DNA of 64,000 bases from Mesorhizobium sophorae (GTDB lineage: Bacteria; Pseudomonadota; Alphaproteobacteria; Rhizobiales; Rhizobiaceae). A program made the translations under genes and the position numbers. Positions 51,730 through 58,708 of the stretch are shown in pieces. Numbering within the stretch: position 1 is the stretch's first letter; every line of letters starts with the position of its first letter. The notes under the pieces are model-generated. The model was given only the letters and a program-made list of their open reading frames with translations. It searched no databases and was not told where the DNA came from. The DNA lies in assembly GCF_002270415.1 (NCBI RefSeq), contig NZ_NNRI01000022.1, positions 620,001-684,000 of the forward strand, written 5' to 3'.

Positions 51730-52319
51730 AGTTGCGGTTCATTTGGGGCTGGCAGCGGGACATCCGGGGCCGCTGGCGGGGCATTTGGGGGTGGTTGCGG
51801 GGCGTTCTTCCATGGCGGATAGAGCGGGACCCGCGCCACCTTGCCATTGCGCTCCAGCACGGCCTGATCCTTGTCGATCGCCGACACCGTCCAGCCGTCG
51901 ACGGTCTCGCCGCTGCCGTACCAGATCGCGGTTTCGCTGCCGGCGACGCGCATCAGGGCCTTCGCCGCCCCACCGTGAATGCTGATGCCCAGAAGCGCAG
52001 GCGCGGCGGCGGGCGCGGCCTCGGGCGGTGGCGGCGTCTGTTCGACGGCGGCCGCGACGACCGCAACCGGCGGCGGCCCGGCCGGCGGGGCGACGAATTT
52101 CCGGCGCATCGGCGTGAACAGCGGCCGCTCGAACGTCTCGCTGAAATTGCCGGCCTCGGGAAACTGCAGCGCTCCCGCCGCCGAGGCCAGGCCGCCGTCA
52201 TGCCCCTTGCCGGAGGCGACCGGCGAGATGTCGACCGGCGTGTCGTAAAGGGCGACATTGACCAGGACGAGCCCCGCGATCATGGCCGCAATCGCCAGCC
52301 CGGCGAATTTCCGGGTCAT
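51726..52319 (-). CDS. GspC-like inner-membrane protein of the type II system
   Basis: This 197-aa bitopic protein has one N-terminal membrane helix (FAGLAIAAMIAGLVLVNVAL) and a segment ERPLFTPMRRKF like the start of the GspC homology region. Next comes a proline-rich spacer and a small beta domain (LGISIHGGAAKALMRVAG, ETVDGWTVSAIDKDQAVLER), then a proline-rich tail. No PDZ or coiled-coil end is present. By position between gspM and gspK and by this layout it probably links GspD to the platform. Confidence 0.65.
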   Translation of the reverse strand: MTRKFAGLAIAAMIAGLVLVNVALYDTPVDISPVASGKGHDGGLASAAGALQFPEAGNFSETFERPLFTPMRRKFVAPPAGPPPVAVVAAAVEQTPPPPEAAPAAAPALLGISIHGGAAKALMRVAGSETAIWYGSGETVDGWTVSAIDKDQAVLERNGKVARVPLYPPWKNAPQPPPNAPPAAPDVPLPAPNEPQL

Positions 52320-52915
52320 GGCTTGACCCCGCCGGGCGCCGGCGCCACCGGTGTTTGCAGCGGGCCGTAAAACAGGATTTCGGCAAAGATCTCCGGGTCG
52401 CCGGTGCGCCCGGCGACCGGCCCGACGTCGGTCGTGCGCAGAGTGGCCTCGCGAATGAAAAGCACCGGAAGCGACGTTTCGATGGCGAGAACGGCGTTGT
52501 GGATGCCCTCCAGCGGTCCCGAAAGGTTGGCCCGCAGCCCGATGAAATCGACGCCCGCTTCGCTCAGCACCGGCGCATTGCCGGCCGACAGCACGTTGAC
52601 CCCGTTGGCCGTGGCAATCGCGTTCAGCCGGGTCTGCAGCCCGCCGCGAATGATCGCCTCGCTTTCGCCGGTGAGAAACTCGGGATTTGCCGCGGCCACG
52701 GGGCTGGCGGCGCTGTCGAGGCGCTTGGCCAGCGCCGCCACGCTCTGCAACTGGCCGAGAAGCTCGCGCTTTTCCTCGATCCCGGCTTGCGCCGCGGCGA
52801 CGCTGTCGAGCCCCGCGAACACCGCCCAGGCCAGGACACAGGCCGTCACCGCCGCAAGGGCGAGCGCAATCAGGCGGCGGACCAGCGGGCTGGTGTTGAG
52901 GATCGCGGAGAGCAT
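52316..52915 (-). CDS. gspM: GspM-like protein of the type II system (T2SSM_b)
   Basis: This 199-aa bitopic protein has an N-terminal membrane helix (LIALALAAVTACVLAWAVFA), a short coiled coil (AAAQAGIEEKRELLGQLQSV) and a ferredoxin-like domain (LQTRLNAIATANGVNVLSAG; LRANLSGPLEGIHNAVLAIE). It fits the T2SSM_b family. It overlaps the GspC-like gene by 4 bp and follows gspL by 2 bp. Confidence 0.75.
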   Translation of the reverse strand: MLSAILNTSPLVRRLIALALAAVTACVLAWAVFAGLDSVAAAQAGIEEKRELLGQLQSVAALAKRLDSAASPVAAANPEFLTGESEAIIRGGLQTRLNAIATANGVNVLSAGNAPVLSEAGVDFIGLRANLSGPLEGIHNAVLAIETSLPVLFIREATLRTTDVGPVAGRTGDPEIFAEILFYGPLQTPVAPAPGGVKP

Positions 52916-52917
52916 GG

Positions 52918-53967
52918 TCAGAGCGCTCCGATCTTTGCCGAAATGGTGAAGTGTTCGCCGTCCTGGCCAGGAACCCTGACCACCGGCGAGGCGAATTCGG
53001 GCGCCGAAAACAGCGGCGAATCGTCGATCGGTTTGATCAGTTCGGCGGCGGAAGCGGAAAAGCCAGTGATGGTCAGGTCGTCGCCCTTGGCCGACAGATC
53101 GGTCAGCCAGGCCGAGTCGGGAAGCAGGTGCGTCAGTTCGGCCCAGACGCGCACCAGCGACGCGGTCGTCTTCTTTTCCGTGCGGATTTTTTCAATTTGC
53201 TCGATGCCGGTCTGGCGCTTCTGCAGCGCGGTGCGTGCCGCCTTGGCCAGCACCTGTGCGTCGGCGATCTCTGTGTCCAGTTCAGCGCCGGCCTGCCAGG
53301 TGCGCCAATGCGCATGAGCGAGCGTGACCAGCGCTGCCGCGGCCAGCATCGAACAGGCCGTCACCCAGACGGTCCTGGCGCGACGGTCGCGCGCGGTCAG
53401 CGGCCAGATGGCGGCGAGGCTGAGTGGATCGGCCCGCAGCGTGCCCTCCGGTTGCGACAGCGACAGGCAGCGGATCGACCCGCCGGCCCGGCGGACCGTG
53501 TCAAGGACCGCGGCAAGCGTCTTCGCCTTGACGACATGGTAGACGCAGTCCTGCCCTACCTGACTGGCGAAGACCACATGCACTTGCGCCGGGTCGATCG
53601 GCGTCGAGGCCAGAAGGTCGAGCTCGGCCATGTCCCGCGCCTGCCGAAGCGGCAGCCGCCGCGCCGCCAGTTGCCGGGTCAGGAACAGCCCGGGCTGGAT
53701 GCGGATATCGAAGCTCGGCCGCTTGCGCCGGGGCCCGCCCTGGAGAAGTGCCAAGATCTCATCCGAGGACGCGGTAAGCGCCAACGGGATCGATTGGAAC
53801 TCCGGCGCATTGGCCTCGCGGGCGCGGATGCCGTCATCCGCCAGGCTGATGATCCAGTCGCTTGTGGAAGATTGCTTTTGTCCGCGCGCGACCCGCGACC
53901 AGACGCCTCGCAGCTCATCGAGCCACCAGTCGAAAAAATCCAGAACCTGCGCGTTGAGTGTCGCCAC
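52918..53967 (-). CDS. gspL: GspL/PilN-like protein of the type II system
   Basis: From a GTG at 53967 the product is 349 aa. The N-terminus (ATLNAQVLDFFDWWLDELRG) is like that of rhizobial GspL proteins. A cytoplasmic actin-like part (LDLLASTPIDPAQVHVVFAS), a membrane helix (TVWVTACSMLAAAALVTLAH) and a PilN-type periplasmic part (WAELTHLLPDSAWLTDLSAK) follow. Upstream in-frame codons to 54201 look unlike protein. It is the first gene of the leftward nine-gene arm. Confidence 0.75.
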   Translation of the reverse strand: MATLNAQVLDFFDWWLDELRGVWSRVARGQKQSSTSDWIISLADDGIRAREANAPEFQSIPLALTASSDEILALLQGGPRRKRPSFDIRIQPGLFLTRQLAARRLPLRQARDMAELDLLASTPIDPAQVHVVFASQVGQDCVYHVVKAKTLAAVLDTVRRAGGSIRCLSLSQPEGTLRADPLSLAAIWPLTARDRRARTVWVTACSMLAAAALVTLAHAHWRTWQAGAELDTEIADAQVLAKAARTALQKRQTGIEQIEKIRTEKKTTASLVRVWAELTHLLPDSAWLTDLSAKGDDLTITGFSASAAELIKPIDDSPLFSAPEFASPVVRVPGQDGEHFTISAKIGAL

Positions 53968-53983
53968 GACCAGCCGCCCGCCA

Positions 53984-54004
53984 CCCGGCTGATTCTCAGC
54001 CGGG
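53984..54004. promoter_or_regulatory. Stem-loop just upstream of the gspL start
   Basis: A perfect 9-bp palindrome (cccggctga / tcagccggg, 3-base loop) lies 17 bases upstream of the proposed gspL GTG. It may be a leader hairpin or operator of the gsp operon. The rest of 54005-54182 shows nothing recognisable. Confidence 0.4.
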
Positions 54005-54182
54005 ATTTTCAGGCCGAGACTACTACAATTGCTGGCGTGATGCGGATATTCGCGAAGGCGCGGAAGGTCGGTTGGCCACAGGTTTGTTGGATAGCGGTGC
54101 CCAAGCGCAACGCTGTGGCAGACCGGTAACGAAAATGCGGGCAGGCGATTGGTCTGCACACAACGACGGCAAGGAGAACATA

Positions 54183-54772
54183 GAAAAAAAAGCACTGTCA
54201 CCGTAATTCGACAGTCGACAGATCAGTCAGGCCTGGGGTATGAAAATTTCGGACGGCAGCTTTACAAACATCTCTCTACCGACAACATCTTTAATATAGT
54301 TATCATCTAGCGGCAGGTCGCCGTTCTCGTAACTGCCCTTGATCGCCTTTATTCCGTCGATCCCAACTGTAACCAAAGCGATAGAGAAAGCGTTAAGTAT
54401 AACTCCCGCCTTATCTCTAAATATTTCCGCTCCCTTTTTCGGGACAAGTGAGTAGAACTCGTCATAAGATATGTAGCTGTCTTCTATCTGAAGCCAATCA
54501 ACATTAGACGACACTTTCCACCAGCCAACATTTTTTTCAATTCCTATAGTATTAGATCCGGCCAGCATCAAATCGCTCACGAATCTCGCAATGAGATTTT
54601 CTGGAACGTACGTATCTCCGATATACATCCTTGGATTGCTGGCTATATGTCCTAGCGCGTCCGTTATTATTTTCAGGTCAGATTCTGAATACGATTTGAC
54701 CACCGGACGGCTCCACCTATGTCTCACGTTTATACCCCCAACGGGGAATTACGGTGACAGTGCACTATTTTC
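54183..54772. mobile_element. 590-bp non-autonomous element with inverted ends and one cargo gene
   Basis: The ends carry a perfect 17-bp inverted repeat (gcactgtcaccgtaatt at 54192-54208; its complement at 54747-54763), extended outward by nine bases with three mismatches (gaaaa followed by aaaa or tagt). Between them lies a single AT-rich gene and no transposase. The element fills the gap between gspL and phnM. The element class was not identified. Confidence 0.65.
54227..54727 (-). CDS. AT-rich orphan protein with RMYIGD motif (element cargo)
   Basis: This 166-aa soluble protein is inside the inverted-repeat element. Its codon use is visibly AT-rich against GC-rich neighbours, a sign of recent transfer. 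It contains LGHIASNPRMYIGDTYVPEN, which recalls the RPGMYIGD strand of GyrB-type ATPases but without the rest of that fold. SDLMLAGSNTIGIEKNVGWW and DAFSIALV-like helices (seen as LNAFSIALVTVGIDGIKA) follow. The GTG start at 54727 has GGGGG seven bases upstream. An immunity or defence-type role is only a guess. Confidence 0.65.
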   Translation of the reverse strand: MRHRWSRPVVKSYSESDLKIITDALGHIASNPRMYIGDTYVPENLIARFVSDLMLAGSNTIGIEKNVGWWKVSSNVDWLQIEDSYISYDEFYSLVPKKGAEIFRDKAGVILNAFSIALVTVGIDGIKAIKGSYENGDLPLDDNYIKDVVGREMFVKLPSEIFIPQA

Positions 54773-54776
54773 TTGT

Positions 54777-55943
54777 TCAGTGCCGACTTAGGCTCAGCGT
54801 ACCGTCGCTGTAGATCATGCGGCCGGCGCGGAAGGTGGCGCGGACGCGTGCTACCGGGTGGCGGTCGGCGACGGCGAGATCGGCCAGAAGTCCCGTCTCG
54901 ATGGCGCCTCGGTCGTCTAGTCCCAATGCCTTGGCCGGATTGGTGCTGGTCAGTGCGGCCGCCGCCACCAGGCCACCTTCATCCAGCGCCGCCAGGCTGA
55001 GAACAGCCGGCAGGATCGAGGCCGGGTGGTAGTCGCTGGCCAGCATATCGAGCAGTCCCGCCTCGTAGGCGTGCCGGGCGGAAAGATTGCCGGAATAGGA
55101 ATTGCCGCGCAGTGCATTGGGCGCGCCCATGACGGTGTGCATTCCGAGCCTGCGGGCTTCTTGCGCCGCCTCCAGGGTCACCGGGAATTCGCTGAGCGCA
55201 GCACCCAGGCCATGGACAAATTCCACTTTCTCCAGCGTGTCGTCGTCATGCGAGGCGAGCACGATGCCGCGGGCGCGGGCAAATGCCGACAGGTCCTGCA
55301 GCGTGCTGAGGACGTCGCCATGTCCGTTTCGGCCGGCGATGCGCTGGCCGACGATCTCGGATGCCTCGGCAACGGACATGCCGCGCTCCTTGGCGATGCG
55401 GGCGATGTAGAGTTCGACGTCGCGGTACTGCCCTTGTCCGGGTGTATGATCCATCAGCGAGATCAGGTGCAGCTTGCCGGCGTCCATCAGCCTTTGCAGC
55501 ACGCCGATGGCCGCGGCGAAAGTCACCTCGAACCGCGCATGGATGCGATGATCGACCAAAAGGTCGTCCTTCAGTCCAGCGATGGTCTCGATGATATCAG
55601 ACGAATGCTCTTCCGAACGCAGCACGCCGCTGGTGACGCTGGCGCCGATGAAGGAGAGCGCGGCATAGGCCGTGGTCACGCCGCAGGAGGCCAGCTTCTT
55701 GTCGAGCTCGGCAATGCCGATCGTCATCGGCATGTGGACGCCGAGGCGCGGCTCCACTTCCCTCTCCACCATGTCGCCATGCATGTCGATGAAACCGGGC
55801 AGCAGCAGGCGGCCTCCACCCACGATATCGGCGTTCTCGACAGGCTCGTCGCGGACCTCTTCGATGCGGCCGTTTTCGATCCGGATGGCGCCATTGGCAA
55901 TGACGCGGTCGCGCAGGACGATTTCGAATTCACTCAGCCACAT
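54777..55943 (-). CDS. phnM: Alpha-D-ribose 1-methylphosphonate 5-triphosphate diphosphatase
   Basis: This 388-aa amidohydrolase-fold metalloenzyme of the C-P lyase pathway releases pyrophosphate from the phosphonate triphosphate intermediate. It has the metal motif LPGFIDMHGDMVEREVEPR, ALSFIGASVTSGV, SLMDHTPGQGQYRD, VLASHDDDT, MGAPNALRGNSYSGNLSA and ASDYHPASILPA, all PhnM features. No other phn gene is in the window. Its end abuts the right end of the 590-bp element. Confidence 0.93.
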   Translation of the reverse strand: MWLSEFEIVLRDRVIANGAIRIENGRIEEVRDEPVENADIVGGGRLLLPGFIDMHGDMVEREVEPRLGVHMPMTIGIAELDKKLASCGVTTAYAALSFIGASVTSGVLRSEEHSSDIIETIAGLKDDLLVDHRIHARFEVTFAAAIGVLQRLMDAGKLHLISLMDHTPGQGQYRDVELYIARIAKERGMSVAEASEIVGQRIAGRNGHGDVLSTLQDLSAFARARGIVLASHDDDTLEKVEFVHGLGAALSEFPVTLEAAQEARRLGMHTVMGAPNALRGNSYSGNLSARHAYEAGLLDMLASDYHPASILPAVLSLAALDEGGLVAAAALTSTNPAKALGLDDRGAIETGLLADLAVADRHPVARVRATFRAGRMIYSDGTLSLSRH

Positions 55944-55974
55944 CTCGTCTCTCTTTGGCTCTATCTCTGGGTTT

Positions 55975-56020
55975 GAGCATGATCTTCCCCGAAACGGATT
56001 CGCTTTGCGGGATCAAGCTC
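55975..56020. repeat. Short palindromic intergenic repeat
   Basis: The arms gagcatgatc and gatcaagctc enclose CCCCGAAACGGATTCGC-type sequence, a layout common to rhizobial GAGCATGATC palindromes known from memory. It lies in the 325-bp divergent gap between phnM and nasT (55944-56268). The rest of the gap has a loose inverted repeat (acagggg / cccctgt near 56042-56084) and no gene. Confidence 0.55.
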
Positions 56021-56268
56021 CAGGTCGGCGCGTTGCTGGGCACAGGGGTGGTGCGGGTCCTGGAAGACCTGGTCGGCCCCTGTTCCACCACAAGCCCCTG
56101 CGCAGGCATAACCCGGTCGGCTATCGTTCTGATGACACAGAAATCATGCGAGGCCAGGGCCATGGTGGTGCGGCAGTGCAGCCGTTTCAGCTTGCCATGC
56201 GCAGCGAATGTTGCGCTCGCCGGGTTATCCCGCATTGCACAATTCCTTCGCTTGGGCACAATGCAGGC

Positions 56269-56871
56269 ATGGTCCGAACCGCACTCGCCGTCCTGGTGAT
56301 CGATGAAAACCGCATCCGCGCCGCGATCATCGAGGCGGGGTTGCGCGAGGCCGGCCATGAGCGGGTCACCGTCATCCATGATGTGACCGGCATTGCACGG
56401 CGGATCGCCGAGATCGAACCCGACGTCATCGTCATCGATCTCGAAAACCCGAACCGCGACATGCTTGAAAACATGTTCCAGCTGTCGCGCGCGGTGAAGC
56501 GGCCGATCGCCATGTTCGTCGACCGTTCCGACCAGGCCGCGATCGAGGCGGCGGTCGATGCCGGCGTTTCGGCCTATGTCGTCGACGGCCTGCGGCAGGA
56601 GCGCGTCAAGCCGATCCTCGACATGGCGGTCAGCCGTTTCAACGCCTTTTCGCGCATGGCGCGCGAACTGGAAGAGGCGCGCAGCGAGCTCGAGAGCCGC
56701 AAGGTGATTGATCGCGCCAAGGGCATCCTGATGAAATCGCGCGGCCTCAGCGAAGAGGCCGCCTACACGCTGCTGCGCAAGACGGCGATGAACCAGAACC
56801 GCAAGATCGGCGACATCGCCCAGAGCCTGGTGACTGCCGCCGGCTTGCTGGGACCGGCGGAGGACGAATGA
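56269..56871 (+). CDS. nasT: Nitrate-responsive antiterminator, ANTAR domain
   Basis: This 200-aa protein has a receiver-like domain (LAVLVIDENRIRAAIIEAGL, IEPDVIVIDLENPNRDMLEN) and a C-terminal ANTAR RNA-binding domain (RKVIDRAKGILMKSRGLSEE, AAYTLLRKTAMNQNRKIGDI). NasT binds tandem hexaloop hairpins in leaders of nitrate genes and prevents termination. NasS holds it inactive without nitrate. A matching RNA target is present at 58314-58349. The gene overlaps nasS by 4 bp. Confidence 0.93.
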   Translation: MVRTALAVLVIDENRIRAAIIEAGLREAGHERVTVIHDVTGIARRIAEIEPDVIVIDLENPNRDMLENMFQLSRAVKRPIAMFVDRSDQAAIEAAVDAGVSAYVVDGLRQERVKPILDMAVSRFNAFSRMARELEEARSELESRKVIDRAKGILMKSRGLSEEAAYTLLRKTAMNQNRKIGDIAQSLVTAAGLLGPAEDE

Positions 56872-58112
56872 GCATGGGCGCCGAGCATCAGATCACCGCC
56901 GGCTTCATGCCGCTGTTCGACAGCGCCGTGCTGGTCGCGGCAGGCGAGCTTGGCTTTGCCGCGCGCGAAGGCATCGACCTCACGCTGCACCGCGAGACCT
57001 CCTGGGCCAACATCCGCGACCGCATCGCCATCGGCCACTTCCATCTCGCGCATATGCTGGGACCGATGCCGCTCGCCTGCAATCTTGGGCTGACGCCGCT
57101 CGCGTCAGAGACCATCGTGCCGTTCTCGCTCGGTCTCGGCGGCAACTGCGTCACCATTTCCAATGCCGTCTGGGCCGGCATGGCAGCGCATGGCGCCGAG
57201 CCCGATCTCGATCCGGCGCGCGCCGGTGCCGCACTTGGCGCGCTCATCCGCGAGCGCGCCGCTGCGGGGCGCGACCCGCTGCGCTTCGCCGTCGTGCATC
57301 CGCATTCCGGGCACAATTACGAACTGCGCTACTGGCTCGCCGCCTGCGGCATCGATCCAACGCGCGAGATCGAGATCGTCATCGTGCCGCCGCCCTTCAT
57401 GGCCGACGCGCTGGCCACTGGGCGGATCGACGGCTACTGCGTCGGCGAGCCCTGGAACAGCGCGGCGGTGGCCGCCGGCACCGGCCACATCGTCACCGTC
57501 AAGGCGCAGATATGGCGCAACAGCCCGGAGAAGGTGATCGGCGTGCGCAAGGTCTGGGCCGAGCAGTCGCCCGACGCGTTGGCGGCGCTGCTGCGCGCGC
57601 TGCACCACTCGGCGCGCTGGTGTCAGGATCCGGCCAACCATGGCGAACTGGCCGCGGTGATGGCGCAGTCCGGCTTCCTGGGCCTGCCTCCCGCGGTCCA
57701 GATGCCGATCCTGACCGGCCATCTCCAATTGGGTGGCGGAGCGGCGCTGGATATCGAAGACTTCTTCCTGCCCTTCGACAAGGCAGCGAACTTTCCGTGG
57801 AAGAGCCATGCGCTGTGGTTCTACACGCAGATGGTGCGCTGGGGGCATGTCGAACACACGCCTGGCAATCTCGCTATTGCCCGCGACTGCTACCGCCCAG
57901 ATCTCTACCGTTCGGCGCTGAAGCCGCTTGGCGTCGCACTGCCTGGCGCCAATTCGAAGGTCGAGGGTGCACTGCGCATAGCCACCGCCGTCGGCGCGAC
58001 AGGCGCCGGCCTGGTGCTCGGTCCCGATGGTTTCTTCGACGGCCAGATCTTCGATCCCGACGAGATCGAAGGCTACATTGCCGCCCAGCAATCAGCCCGC
58101 GCGGAAGTCTGA
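56868..58112 (+). CDS. nasS: Cytoplasmic nitrate sensor, NrtA-like
   Basis: This 414-aa protein resembles the nitrate-binding proteins NrtA/CmpA (ITAGFMPLFDSAVLVAAGEL, HMLGPMPLACNLGL, ISNAVWAGM, DGYCVGEPWNSAAV) but has no signal peptide, so it works in the cytoplasm as NasS. It is expected to release NasT when nitrate binds. The ATG overlaps the nasT stop (ATGA). Confidence 0.93.
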   Translation: MSMGAEHQITAGFMPLFDSAVLVAAGELGFAAREGIDLTLHRETSWANIRDRIAIGHFHLAHMLGPMPLACNLGLTPLASETIVPFSLGLGGNCVTISNAVWAGMAAHGAEPDLDPARAGAALGALIRERAAAGRDPLRFAVVHPHSGHNYELRYWLAACGIDPTREIEIVIVPPPFMADALATGRIDGYCVGEPWNSAAVAAGTGHIVTVKAQIWRNSPEKVIGVRKVWAEQSPDALAALLRALHHSARWCQDPANHGELAAVMAQSGFLGLPPAVQMPILTGHLQLGGGAALDIEDFFLPFDKAANFPWKSHALWFYTQMVRWGHVEHTPGNLAIARDCYRPDLYRSALKPLGVALPGANSKVEGALRIATAVGATGAGLVLGPDGFFDGQIFDPDEIEGYIAAQQSARAEV

Positions 58113-58128
58113 TTATTTCCGCGCCATT

Positions 58129-58153
58129 CTTGTGCATTGCACAAAAATTGTGC
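58129..58153. promoter_or_regulatory. Overlapping NtrC-like binding palindromes
   Basis: TTGTGCATTGCACAA (58129-58143) and GCACAAAAATTGTGC (58139-58153) overlap by five bases. The second fits GCAC-N7-GTGC, the NtrC pattern. They lie about 110 bp before the sigma-54 box, normal enhancer spacing. Confidence 0.6.
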
Positions 58154-58262
58154 GTGCGATTGCTCTAATGAACAATCTTTGGCCTGCTCGCCATATCGTC
58201 TGTTGCGTAGGCGAACGGCGCGTTTCATTGATTTCATTGTTATTTTTCCTTTCTCTCGAAAC

Positions 58263-58277
58263 TGGCATGGTTCATGC
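58263..58277 (+). promoter_or_regulatory. Sigma-54 promoter of the nitrate assimilation operon
   Basis: TGGCATGGTTCATGC matches the -24/-12 consensus TGGCACGNNNNTTGC at 9 of 11 defined positions, with GG and GC in exact spacing. Transcription would start near 58289, giving a leader of about 115 bases before the terminator. Confidence 0.7.
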
Positions 58278-58313
58278 TTTGAAATAACCAGGCCTCCTTG
58301 GGGTCACGGAATA

Positions 58314-58349
58314 GGCGTCCAATGACGGGCGCCCACAGGCAAAGCTGCC
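58314..58349 (+). promoter_or_regulatory. Tandem hexaloop ANTAR (NasT) RNA target
   Basis: The first hairpin has stem ggcgtcc / gggcgcc (one G-U pair) and hexaloop AAUGAC (58321-58326). After four bases (caca, 58334-58337) comes a second hairpin with stem ggc / gcc and hexaloop AAAGCU (58341-58346). Both loops have A at position 1 and G at position 4, the known ANTAR recognition pattern. The second hairpin shares its bases with the terminator. Confidence 0.8.
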
Positions 58350-58413
58350 GCTCAGGTCAAGACGCGATCCGGATTTCCGGACGCGAAGGCCTGGCCGGCG
58401 GCTTTTTTGTTTT
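58341..58413 (+). terminator. NasT-controlled leader terminator
   Basis: The strand aaagctgccg (58341-58350) can pair over ten bases (one U-G) with cggcggcttt (58396-58405), which is followed by TTTGTTTT. The enclosed part forms its own stem (cgcgatccgg / ccggacgcg, 58363-58385). Forming this terminator disrupts hexaloop hairpin two, so the structures are exclusive, as required for antitermination. Confidence 0.75.
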
Positions 58414-58461
58414 CACGCAATCGGTGGCACCGATCCCAAGCGGTGCCAGGCGGAGACGACG

Positions 58462-58659
58462 ATGACAATACGGATCGGAACGGCCACGACGCTGAAGGAT
58501 TTCACCCGCCGCGACTTTCTCGTCAGCAGCGCGCTGACGGCGGCGCTGTTCACCGCCGCGCTCCTTTTATTTCCCGCCGGCGCCAACACCGAAAGCAAGG
58601 ACCTGGCCGCGGCAGGCTCGGTCTCGTTGCACGCATCGGGCCGCACCGCTGATCATTGA
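58462..58659 (+). CDS. 65-aa Tat-signal-like membrane peptide in the nitrate operon
   Basis: The ATG follows GGAGA by five bases. The peptide starts MTIRIGTATTLKDFTRRDFL and continues VSSALTAALFTAALLLFPAG, so it has a twin-arginine motif (TRRDFL) and one hydrophobic helix, but almost no mature domain. It is the first gene after the leader terminator and lies 49 bp before the transporter gene. Function unknown. Confidence 0.6.
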   Translation: MTIRIGTATTLKDFTRRDFLVSSALTAALFTAALLLFPAGANTESKDLAAAGSVSLHASGRTADH

Positions 58660-58708
58660 CCCACAAAACATCCGCGGCGCCTCCCACGCCGCAAACCGGA
58701 GCCAGACA

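Noticed and set aside
54005..54201. N-terminal extension of GspL up to 54201
   Set aside because: The extra 78 residues look like translated non-coding DNA (clusters of Cys, Pro, His), cross the left end of the inverted-repeat element, and precede the normal GspL start region.
54183..54772. Reading the inverted repeats around 54.2-54.8 kb as a bidirectional terminator pair
   Set aside because: The two arms are over 500 bp apart, include no T tracts in the right places, and flank exactly the region of odd base composition.
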